DNA of 20,213 nucleotides from Multifurca ochricompacta (lineage: Eukaryota > Basidiomycota > Agaricomycetes > Russulales > Russulaceae), in NCBI GenBank assembly GCA_022496185.1, contig WTXG01000475.1, positions 1 through 20,213 on the forward strand, written 5' to 3'. The notes under the pieces were generated by a model. That model ran no database searches. It had not been told where the DNA came from and worked only from the letters and a program-made list of their open reading frames with translations. The position numbers were made by a program, and so were the translations under genes. Of the stretch, positions 8,571 to 15,656 are shown piece after piece. How positions within the stretch are numbered: the stretch's first letter is position 1; each line of letters opens with the position of its first letter.

Positions 8571-10420
8571 TCATAATGCTTTTACTATGGCCAATAGTTC
8601 TCTATCCCAAATGTCATAATTTCGTTCCGCTGGTGAGAATGTTTCCGAATAAAAGGCTACAGGGTGGAGAAGTCCCATCACGTCTCGTTGATTCAGTATG
8701 GCACCATTTGCGAAGTGAGATGCGTCAACCTCAAGTTCGAAGGGTTTCTGCAGATCTGGTTGTAAAAGAACCGGTTCTGAGCTGATGATGTCGCGAATTT
8801 GTTCAAAAGCCACTTGATGCTCCTCTGTCCAGTGCCAAGGGACGTCTTTCTTCAGTAATCCATTCAGTGGTTGGGCGATTCCTGAGAATCCCCGAACGAA
8901 GCATTGATAGAAGTTACAGAAACCGATAAAAGACCGTACGTCCTTGACACATGTAGGCACTGGCCATTCCCGGACCCCTTGCACCTTTACAGGGTCCATC
9001 CATACCTGTCCTCCCTCTAGGATAACTCCTAGGTACTCTACACTTGGTTGTTCGAATGAGCATTTGGCGGGTTTAAGGTACAGATCGTGTTCACGGAGGA
9101 TGTCCAACACCTGATGCACTCGTTCTCGATGGTGGGTCAAGTCGTTCGCGGTGGCAACCAATATGTCGTCCATGTAAACCACTACTTCGCCAGTGAGAAT
9201 GAGGTTGCGGAAGATGTGGTTCATCATTGATTGGAAGGTAGCAGGTGAGTTGGTAAGGCCAAAAAACATAACATTTGGTTCGAACAGCCCCTGATTGGTC
9301 TTGAAGGCCGCTTTACATTGATCTCCATCTTTGATTTGAATGTTATTGTATCCCCAACGGACGTCCATTTTGGAGAATAAGGACTTGTCCCTCATGGTGT
9401 CGATAAGTTCTGAAATAAGTGGCAAAGGATAGGTGTTTTTCACAGTATAGGCGTTTATCCGTCGGTAATCTTGAACAGGTCGAAGCTTGCCATCTTTCTT
9501 CTTGATAAAGAAGAACGGCGATGCGTATGATGATTTTGATGGTCTAATGTATCCTTTTGCAAGATGTTCTTCCAGGAACATTGTAAGCGCGGTTTGTTCT
9601 GCCTGTGACAATGGGTAGATTTTGCAGTCGATTGCCAATGGGGTATCAGGTATGAAGTCAATGGCGTGATCCCATGGTCGCGTGGGGGGGAAGCATTGCG
9701 ATTCCTCCTCTGAGAAGACTTTCCAGTGTCTATGGTATTCCGCTGGTACCACCTCTTCAAATGTCTTTTCCGTACGCCCTTCTATTGCCTTCTGCGCAAG
9801 CTCTGATGCTTTGGTAACGAAACAGCAGCTTGGGTCCTCCTCTTTTGTTACTGCCGCTGTAGAGTGTCGGGCTGCATAGTCATACCCCATGGATGTAATG
9901 AGCACAGGGTAAGAGTCCTTGCTCATTGTCGCATTGCCCCAATTGATCTTGGGTTCGAATGCAGCGAGCCAGGGATATCCCAGAACTAAGTCTTCCCCGC
10001 CTAAGTTGGTGACTAGGAAGCGTATTGTTTTTGTCTTTTCCCCCACCTGGACATTCAGGTCAGTGTAATGCGTAATTTTTCCTGCCCGATTGGCAGTCCT
10101 GTCAATATTCCAGATATTTTTTTCTTGGGGGAGTGTCAACATTCCTAATCCCATGGTTTTCACCATTCGTGGGCTGATGAAATTGTCGGTAGCTCCTGAG
10201 TCAATCAGGATGTTGCGATCGGCCATTCTCTGTGTAGTCTCGAAATGTACTGGTATTTTCAACGATTTGAAGCGACTAGTATACACAGAGGTTACATGTA
10301 ATGCTTGTGCCCAGGCCGATGGGTTTGAGCCAATTAAAAATCCTTTTTTGCGAATGCCTTTTCCACTAAGATGGCGCGCACTTCTTCGCTTTCCTTCATC
10401 ATGCTTGCCCATATGTCCTG
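8571..10420 (-). pseudogene. Element A pol: protease, reverse transcriptase, RNase H
   Basis: The pol frame overlaps the end of gag in the -1 frame. Conservation with element C begins around KKGFLIGSNPSAWA (near 10349). The same frame stays open upstream to 10556, but that part only shadows the gag zinc knuckle. Protease has NILIDSGATDNFIS. RT has [45 protein letters not shown] and the active site VVYMDDILVA, then LKPAKCSFEQ. RNase H begins with FELEVDASHFANGA and DRELLAIVKAL. The frame stops at TGA 8571-8573, where relatives B and C encode CGA in KALRHW. This part alone is about 600 intact residues. Confidence 0.94.
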
Positions 10421-11841
10421 CGCCTTTTCTTCCTTCGTCTTTTTGTTGACGGTCGGTGGATTGTTGTGGACCGGTGCAACCGTTGCTTCCGCCACTCGTA
10501 CCCCCTTTTTCGGGCATTCCTTGGACATGTGCCCTTGCGCCTTGCAACAAAAGCACCTTCCTTCTTTCATCAACGTTTGCCTTTCATCCTCCGTGAGCAC
10601 AACCCAGGCTCTGGTTCTGTCAGCAGAGGTATCCATGGCATTCGGATCCCTCTGACTAGTGTGTGTGGGTTTGACTCCGAAGGCAGCCTTCCATTGGTTG
10701 CGAGTCTTTCCCTTCTTTGTGTCAACCCCAAAACGCGTCTGGAAGTCGAGATAGTCTTGCTGCTGTCGGCGAGCAGCATCGACCCATGTATCCCAGTCAT
10801 TGGGATGATGAAACTGGATAATGTTCTTCACCAGTGGGTTGGGCAACCCCTGGGAGAAGAGGTCCAGTGTGGCCTCTTCATCGGTGTCATAGCCGGCTCT
10901 GTTGGCCAGACTTCTGAACTTTGCTACATAAGCGTCAAGTTCTCCCTTCTCCATTCTAAGGGACTTAAGCTCTCGAGCGGCCTTCTGTTTGGCCTGCCCA
11001 TCCGTGAATGCGTCTTTAAATCTTTGGGCGATGGTTTCCCAAAGGTTCTCGCTAGTGGTGCGACGACCACTTTCGATTTGTTTGTTCAGCCACTCCAGCT
11101 GTTCCATGGTCCAGTCGTCTACAGCCTCCCCTCGGATCAGAGAGAGGAAGAGGTTTGCACGTTGGAAAGGGTTAATGATCTGGGGGACATCATGGTTGAA
11201 GTTCTTAAAGGTCGTGAACTCCAGCATAAATTTCTTGCTTTGCGACCGATCCCCAGTGAATGTTTGGGGTAGTACTCCTGACAACCGCCCCGATGGTGGG
11301 GGAATGTTGGGTGGTAACATGGAAGGCGGAGGTGGAGGGGGAGGTGCTGGGTCTGGGAGCTGGGCGGCGATAGTGGACATGTTTTGGTAAAATGGGGTGA
11401 CTGTGTCGGTGGACTGTATTGAAATCTGGGGAGTTGTCAAAGCAGGGGCTCTGGACGTGACAACTGTCTGTGCAACTGGGGTTGTAGTCGACGCTAATAC
11501 CAGTGCTTCTTCACTATGTTCTTCTATGTACTCTTCTGGTTCAGAGTCCGTAACAATGGCCGGGGATTCTCTCTCCACGGTCCTAATCCAAATTCAGGCG
11601 GAGCGGGTCCTGTAGTAACCCAAGAGTGTTGGCTGTCCGAATATCGGATACGATACCAAACTCTTTTCTCATCGTCGTATTCTACCGGTTGGTATCTTCC
11701 GTCGTGATAGACGTAGTATCCAAACTCGGACTCAAAATCTTTCCAGGTGGCAGAGCCAAGTACTTGTTGTGAAAGGTCAGGCTCGTCCCTTCGTTCGATG
11801 GGTTCTTCTTTGAACAGGGTCTGACTGCGGCTGGAAGCCAC
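10334..11841 (-). pseudogene. Element A gag, one 1-nt frameshift and no ATG start
   Basis: Gag forms the particle and binds the RNA. The N-terminal frame runs from the GTG at 11841 (ASSRSQTLF) to GLGPWRENP, where a 1-nt deletion in a C run near 11562-11566 breaks it. Element C has the longer run and reads through. The main frame then continues with TDSEPEEYIEEH, a proline-rich linker, the Retrotrans_gag capsid core (FTTFKNFNHDVPQIINPFQR, LIRGEAVDDW, RFKDAFTDGQAKQKAARELK) and one CCHC knuckle CFCCKAQGHMSKEC. It ends KAFAKKDF-stop at 10334. No ATG is in frame before the N-terminal domain in either A or C, so initiation at GTG in the strong context ATCGTGG is the best candidate. Confidence 0.88.
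10343..10349 (-). promoter_or_regulatory. Candidate -1 ribosomal frameshift site A AAA AAG
   Basis: In the gag frame GCA AAA AAG GAT TTT TAA, the heptamer A AAA AAG lies 9 nt before the gag stop. Slipping back one base gives AAA AAA GGA TTT TTA ATT, which enters the pol frame at KKGFLIGS. The required shift (-1) and the zone of conservation agree with this site. Element C has C AAA AAG, which is weaker. Confidence 0.5.
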
Positions 11842-11847
11842 GATGAA

Positions 11848-11858
11848 AGACTCGACTT
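11848..11858 (-). other. Element A primer-binding site, self-priming type
   Basis: Two bases inside the 5' LTR the minus strand reads AAGTCGAGTCT. It is a perfect 11-nt complement of AGACTCGACTT within the LTR (12081-12091), the predicted RNA 5' end. It does not begin with TGG, so it does not fit a tRNA 3' CCA end. This matches the Tf1/sushi self-primed mechanism. Confidence 0.82.
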
Positions 11859-11860
11859 GA

Positions 11861-12436
11861 TGTTACGTCCAGTGCGGGACGTTCCACACGACTTGTGTGA
11901 CAGCGTGCTACAAGGGTTCGGATAAGAAACCAATAAGGTCTCTTGGAGTGAAGTGTGACGAGTCAAAGTCAAAGAGGCTGTACTCTGAGACGATGGTGAG
12001 CGGAAAGTGCCAGAAGCACTTGAGACAGACAGATGCTTCCAAGAGGACAAGTCCAGAAGACTAGCACTGATGTATTCAATAAGTCGAGTCTAAGGTCTAC
12101 AGGGTAGCTATAGCGGACTTATATATGTAAGGCAGTGGGCGTCTACGAGATAAGGATACGGAGTCAAGTGGGCCCAAATATCTGAAAGCGGAGGGCGTAA
12201 AGCCTGGCTTCTACTGATAGGGGATTAAGTAAATGTCCGGTCGTATGATAAGGAGATAAGCGATAAGCGAAGAAACAAGTAGGTAAACATGAACAAGCAA
12301 ACAAGTCATGGGGATGGACGAAGGGCATGTGACAGATCCCACGATGGGGACGTGATCTGGTAATGAAGCGTGGGCGACAGGGAGGGGTTATCGTTGGGCA
12401 AGAAAAAGAATATGGGAAGCGATGGGGTTCATAACA
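11861..12436 (-). repeat. Element A 5' LTR (576 bp)
   Basis: This is the direct repeat partner of 4986-5561. It carries the element promoter reading leftward. The U5 end next to the PBS has two short hairpins, stems CACAC/GTGTG and ACGTCC/GGACGT, that are also present in element C. Confidence 0.97.
12081..12125 (-). promoter_or_regulatory. Element A promoter: TATA box and predicted RNA start/self-primer
   Basis: On the minus strand TATATAA occupies 12119-12125. The self-primer AGACTCGACTT (12081-12091) starts 34 nt downstream, the usual TATA-to-cap spacing. The coincidence of cap spacing and complementarity to the PBS supports both assignments. Confidence 0.7.
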
Positions 12437-12762
12437 CTAGCCGCATTCAAACCAAAGATCAATTGGGCTGACGTGACAATGGATAAAGACTCATACCCCA
12501 CCATCATTACATCAATAGGCTATGATTATGTGATCAGACACCCAACAGTAAGAGCTGCAAATACAGAAGAAGAAGACCCAGGTCACTGTTATGCCACCAA
12601 AGTGTCAGAGTTAGCCCAAAAGGCAGTACAGGGGCAGACAGAGAGGACTTACAGTGATGTAGTACCAAGTACCTATCACTGACATTGGAAGGTGTTTTCC
12701 AAAGAAGAGTCACAGTACTTTCCACCCTCCCAACCATGGGATCATGCCATAGACCTGCTCCC
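12437..12762 (+). pseudogene. Element B pol, protease-RT linker
   Basis: The frame encodes LAAFKPKINW, DSYPTIITSIGYDY, TKVSELAQKAVQGQTER and, after a TGA at 12680, HWKVFSKEESQYFPPSQPWDHAIDLLP. It aligns residue by residue with elements A (PWLAAFEPKINW) and C. The aligned codon at the TGA is Arg in both (AGA in A, CGG in C). It ends at the target duplication of the first solo LTR. Confidence 0.88.
12758..12762. repeat. Target site duplication of solo LTR D1 (left copy)
   Basis: The sequence ctccc is repeated exactly at 13274-13278, on either side of the TG...CA solo LTR. Confidence 0.9.
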
Positions 12763-13038
12763 TGTTGACACAGGACATGTCTGGAGATGCTTCAGGCATC
12801 TAAGGTTCGCTTCAGCTGTAGATTAGATTAGATTAGATTCCGGAGTATCGGACTTTTTATGTTATCTTTATTACATTTCTTTCTCACCTTACTCAGCTGA
12901 TTAGTGATGGACTTAGTAATGCGCAGTAAGCATGTGATATCTCTTTGGCCAATGGCCTTTATCCCTCTCTGTTTATTGTCCGGCACTTGTGGACTTATTC
13001 CCAGTGCGCACAGACCATTTCCCCTGTCCCCTGTGGGT

Positions 13039-13072
13039 ATATAAGGGAGTCTGTTTTGTCTCTTACACTTCA
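13039..13072 (+). promoter_or_regulatory. Solo LTR D1 TATA box and predicted transcription start
   Basis: TATATAA at 13039-13045 is followed 33 nt from its first base by AGAGTTCTTC at 13072. That is also exactly where the downstream repeat copy begins, which independently supports 13072 as the RNA 5' end. Confidence 0.65.
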
Positions 13073-13094
13073 GAGTTCTTCTAACCTCTGAAGC

Positions 13095-13147
13095 GTAAGT
13101 TCCTTTTACTTTACTCTCTACTACCTCTAGACTAACCTTGTATATAG
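13095..13147 (+). other. 53-nt GT-AG intron-like segment in solo LTR D1
   Basis: It starts GTAAGT, has CTAAC at 13132-13136 (branch A 12 nt before the end), and ends TATAG. The flanking 23 nt (13072-13094) and 15 nt (13148-13162) are found joined directly at 13183-13220. Splice-site sequence, branch site, fungal intron size and a joined copy all agree. Confidence 0.8.
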
Positions 13148-13182
13148 ACTTGTCTTTTCTAGGTCAGTAGTGTAGTAATATT

Positions 13183-13220
13183 AGAGTTCTTCTAACCTCT
13201 GAAGCACTTGTCTTTTCTAG
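13183..13220 (+). repeat. Spliced-form copy of the leader in solo LTR D1
   Basis: Its 38 nt are identical to 13072-13094 joined to 13148-13162, with no mismatch and an exact junction. A 20-nt spacer beginning GTCAGT (13163-13182) separates it from the interrupted copy. The spacer plus this copy (58 nt) itself begins GT and ends CTTTTCTAG with an internal CTAAC, so it could be a second intron. Confidence 0.85.
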
Positions 13221-13273
13221 CCTAACACGCTACTAACCACAGTTAGTATAACCAGCAGCATCATTGTTTGACA

Positions 13274-13278
13274 CTCCC
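13274..13278. repeat. Target site duplication of solo LTR D1 (right copy)
   Basis: The sequence ctccc matches 12758-12762. Confidence 0.9.
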
Positions 13279-13851
13279 TGATATGCCAGCAGCAATAGAT
13301 TGCAAAATTTATCCACTGTCCCAGTCTGAACAGGCAGTGCTGACAGAGTTCCTTGAAGAACATTTGGCAAAAGGGTACATTCACCCATCCAAGTTGCAGT
13401 ACACTTTGCCCTTCTTCTTTATCAAAAAGAAGGACAGCAAGCTACAACCAGTCCAGGATTACTGGCGAATCAATGCTCATACTGTGAAAAATGCCTACCC
13501 CCTGCCACTTATCTCTGAACTCATTGACACCATGAGGGATAAGTCCCTCTTCTCAAAGATGGATGTGCAATGGGGTTACAATAATGTCTGGATCAAAGAG
13601 GGTGACCAGTGCAAAGCAGCATTCAAAACAAACCAAGGGTTGTTTGAACCAAACATCATGTTCTTTGGTCTCACAAATTTGCCAGCAACATTCCAGTCTA
13701 TGATGAACCATATCTTCCATGATCCCATTCTCACTGGTGAAGTAGTGGTCTACATGGATGACATCTTAGTAGCCACCTCAGACAACTTAACCCACCATCG
13801 AGAATGAGTGCATCAGGTGCTGGATATATTGCATGGACATGACCTGTACCT
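13279..13851 (+). pseudogene. Element B reverse transcriptase
   Basis: This continues element B in the restored frame: [74 protein letters not shown] and the catalytic VVYMDDILVA (YMDD at 13751-13762). A TGA at 13805-13807 replaces the CGA (Arg) seen in both A and C in [11 protein letters not shown]. Missense changes such as RPVQDYRR to QPVQDYWR also fit CpG transitions. The fragment ends at the second solo LTR. Confidence 0.9.
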
Positions 13852-13856
13852 CAAGC
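13852..13856. repeat. Target site duplication of solo LTR D2 (left copy)
   Basis: The sequence caagc is repeated at 14359-14363 around the TG...CA solo LTR. Confidence 0.9.
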
Positions 13857-14121
13857 TGTTGAACACAGAAGATGTTTGGTGATGCTTCAGGCATCAGGTG
13901 ATCAGATTAGCTGCTTTGTAGATTAGATTAGATACCGGAGTTTTGGACTATTTACATTATCATTATTACTTTCTTTCTCACATTCCGCAGTAGCTGACTG
14001 ATACACTATGTAACATGTGATTTCTGTAGTGGCCAATGGCCTTTCTCCCTCATGTTTATTGTTTGGACCTTGTCCAGCACTTGTGGACTTATTCCCAGTG
14101 CACAGACCACCCCTTGATTAG

Positions 14122-14156
14122 TATATAAGGGTGTCTGTTTCATCCTCTACACTTCA
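14122..14156 (+). promoter_or_regulatory. Solo LTR D2 TATA box and predicted transcription start
   Basis: TATATAA at 14122-14128 lies 34 nt upstream of AGAGTTTTC at 14156. The downstream repeat copy begins with exactly this base, as in D1. Confidence 0.65.
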
Positions 14157-14178
14157 GAGTTTTCTTCACCTCTGAAGT

Positions 14179-14234
14179 GTAAGTCCCTTCTACATTACTT
14201 CCTACTTATACCTTTGACTAACCGCTCTCTGTAG
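14179..14234 (+). other. 56-nt GT-AG intron-like segment in solo LTR D2
   Basis: It starts GTAAGT, has CTAAC at 14218-14222 (branch A 13 nt before the end), and ends TGTAG. Its flanks 14156-14178 and 14235-14250 are found fused at 14268-14306. Confidence 0.8.
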
Positions 14235-14267
14235 CTAACTTGTTCTTTAGGTCAGTAGTATAGTAAT

Positions 14268-14306
14268 AGAGTTTTCTTCACCTCTGAAGTCTAACTTGTT
14301 CTTTAG
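14268..14306 (+). repeat. Spliced-form copy of the leader in solo LTR D2
   Basis: The 39 nt are identical to 14156-14178 joined to 14235-14250. A 17-nt spacer beginning GTCAGT (14251-14267) precedes it. Spacer plus copy (56 nt) begins GT and ends CTAAC...TTCTTTAG, again a plausible second intron. Confidence 0.85.
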
Positions 14307-14358
14307 TTAACCACTAACAACTCACAGTCAGTATGCTGCGCATCATGCCTGTTTCACA

Positions 14359-14363
14359 CAAGC
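14359..14363. repeat. Target site duplication of solo LTR D2 (right copy)
   Basis: The sequence caagc matches 13852-13856. Confidence 0.9.
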
Positions 14364-15656
14364 CAGCCAAGTGCTCCTTTGAACAATGAAGTGTTGAGTA
14401 CCTAGGAGTCATCTTGGAAGGAGGACAAGTGCACATGGATCCCATTAAAGTACAAGGGATATGGGAATGGCCTGTGCCAACCTGTGTCAAGGATGTCTGA
14501 TCATTCATCAGGTTCTGTAACTTTTATCGACACTTTGTCAAGGGGTTTTCAGGCATTGCATGACCATTAAACGATCTATTGAAAAAGGATGTACCATGGC
14601 ATTGGGGTACAGTGCAGCAACAGGCATTCGAACAGATCAGGGACCTAGTTGGCTCAGAGCCAGTACTCATCCAACCGGATCTGAGTCACCCCTTTGAATT
14701 AGAAGTGGATGCCTCCCACTTCATGAACAGGGCAGTGTTATACCAGAGAGATGCCATACAAGTGCTTCACCCAGTGGCATACTACTCCAAGACCTTCTCC
14801 CCAGCTGAACAGAACTATGACATCTGGGACAGGGAACTTTTAGCCATAGTCAAGGCATTACGACACTGGTGACCCTACCTGGCAGGAACTCCTCATAAAA
14901 CCATCATCCACACTGACCATTCCAACCTGTTCTATTGGAAGGAACCCCATAAAATCAGTCAATGTGTGGCATGAGAAGTCCTGGAGTTAGAAGAATATAA
15001 CTTCACCTTGAAACACATTGCTGGGAGCCAGAATGCCAGAGCAGATGTGCTGTCACACAGGCCAGATATGCATACAGGTGAGGATGACAATAACAACATC
15101 ACTGTCCTCCCAGAAGAGGTATTTGCAAAGACCGCCATGGTCAGTCTCCATGACATGGACCTATGGGCACAAATCTCCCAAAACATGAACCAAGAACTAT
15201 GCCATTCATGGGCTGAAGCACACAACTTGAAAGAAATCAGTGGCCTTTGGTGGAAAGACAGAGATTGGCTCATTGTCACCAGTGGCAACAACATTAAGAG
15301 GGGGGTGATCCATTTTCACCATGATCTCCCCTCTGCTGGCCACCCTGGCATTGCCAACACCTATGCCCTTGCCAAAAGAGACTATTGGTGGCCCAATATG
15401 AAAAAGGATGTTGAGAGTTATGTGCAGGGGTGTGCAGCATGTCAAGCAAACAAGGTTAACACACACCCAAAAGTCCCACCAATACACCCCATCACTCCCA
15501 TCACATCAACTCCCTTCCAGACCGTCGCCATGGACTTTATTGTCAAGCTACCCAAATCACAGGGCTTTGACACCATCCTCACAATCACCAACCATGATTG
15601 CTCCAAAGCAGCCCTATTCATTCCCTGTAATGAAACTATCACAGCCAAAGGAGTGG
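14364..15656 (+). pseudogene. Element B RT end, RNase H and integrase N-terminal part
   Basis: This resumes with PAKCSFEQ and continues [17 protein letters not shown], the RNase H start FELEVDASHFMNRAV and DRELLAIVKALRHW, then HTDHSNLFYWKEPHK and SQNARADVLSHR. Integrase follows with HFHHDLPSAGH, C-x2-C in GCAACQANK, MDFIVKLP and ends at CNETITAKGV. In-frame TGA codons are at 14387, 14498, 14561, 14870 and 14972. No other stop type occurs in frame. It is cut by the LTR of element C at 15657, before the second integrase Asp. Confidence 0.9.

Larger units (their letters stand above)
4986..12436 (-). mobile_element. Element A: complete Ty3/Gypsy chromovirus-like LTR retrotransposon
   Basis: The element is 7,451 bp long and bounded by two direct LTRs of exactly 576 bp that begin TGTTACG and end in ACA. 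In minus-strand order it has a 5' LTR, an 11-nt self-priming PBS, gag, pol with PR-RT-RNH-INT, a chromodomain, two extra ORFs, a polypurine tract and a 3' LTR. Integrase follows RT, which is the Ty3/Gypsy order. Coding damage is light: a 1-nt gag deletion near 11562-11566 and two TGA codons in pol (8571, 7011). The LTRs differ at 8 of 576 positions. The flanks do not form a target duplication: tgacc is on the left and ctagc on the right. Confidence 0.96.
12763..13273 (+). mobile_element. Solo LTR D1 (511 bp) with intron-like insert
   Basis: The unit begins TGTTGACA, ends TTTGACA, and is flanked by ctccc on both sides. It splits codons of element B so that excision restores DLLPDMPAAID. U3 features are a GATGC/GCATC hairpin (12786-12800), four AGATT repeats near 12818-12840, a CCAAT box within GGCCAATGGCC, and TATATAA at 13039-13045. 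Downstream of the predicted cap site (13072) it holds an interrupted and an uninterrupted copy of the same 38-nt sequence. It has no coding capacity. The parent retrotransposon family is unknown. Confidence 0.93.
13857..14358 (+). mobile_element. Solo LTR D2 (502 bp) with intron-like insert
   Basis: It begins TGTTGAACACAG and ends GTTTCACA, with caagc on both sides. Excision rejoins element B as [13 protein letters not shown]. It is clearly related to D1 but diverged: it shares the GATGC hairpin (13881-13895), AGATT repeats, GGCCAATGGCC, the TATATAA box (14122-14128) and the interrupted/joined leader repeat. Orientation is plus, as in D1. It is noncoding. Confidence 0.93.
12437..15656 (+). 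mobile_element. Element B: internal fragment of an older Ty3/Gypsy element
   Basis: This is a plus-strand pol fragment related to A and C, starting mid-codon-block at LAAFKPKINW after the protease and ending in the integrase core at ETITAKGV. It has no LTR, gag or protease. Both ends coincide exactly with LTR termini of other elements. It is interrupted by two solo LTRs; removing each with one target duplication restores the reading frame. It has seven in-frame TGA codons and no in-frame TAA or TAG, and looks CpG-poor beside C. Confidence 0.93.

Noticed and set aside
10466..11272. 268-codon plus-strand ORF opposite gag of element A
   Set aside because: It is antisense to the conserved capsid and zinc knuckle and has no domain of its own.
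11682..12050. 122-codon ORF crossing the 5' LTR and gag start of element A
   Set aside because: It lacks an ATG, runs in another frame from gag and is not conserved over its LTR part in element C.
12818..12842. AGATT repeats in solo LTR D1 as a microsatellite or telomere-like tract
   Set aside because: There are only about four units, and fewer in D2; best read as a U3 motif.
13072..13094. The CTTCAGAG/CTCTGAAG inverted repeat near the cap site as a terminator hairpin
   Set aside because: An 8-bp stem is present in both D LTRs, but it begins upstream of the predicted cap and is only partly repeated in the second copy; function is unclear.
12763..14358. The two D units as ends of one full-length element
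   Set aside because: Each has its own 5-bp target duplication and the sequence between them is element B's RT, so they are independent solo LTRs.
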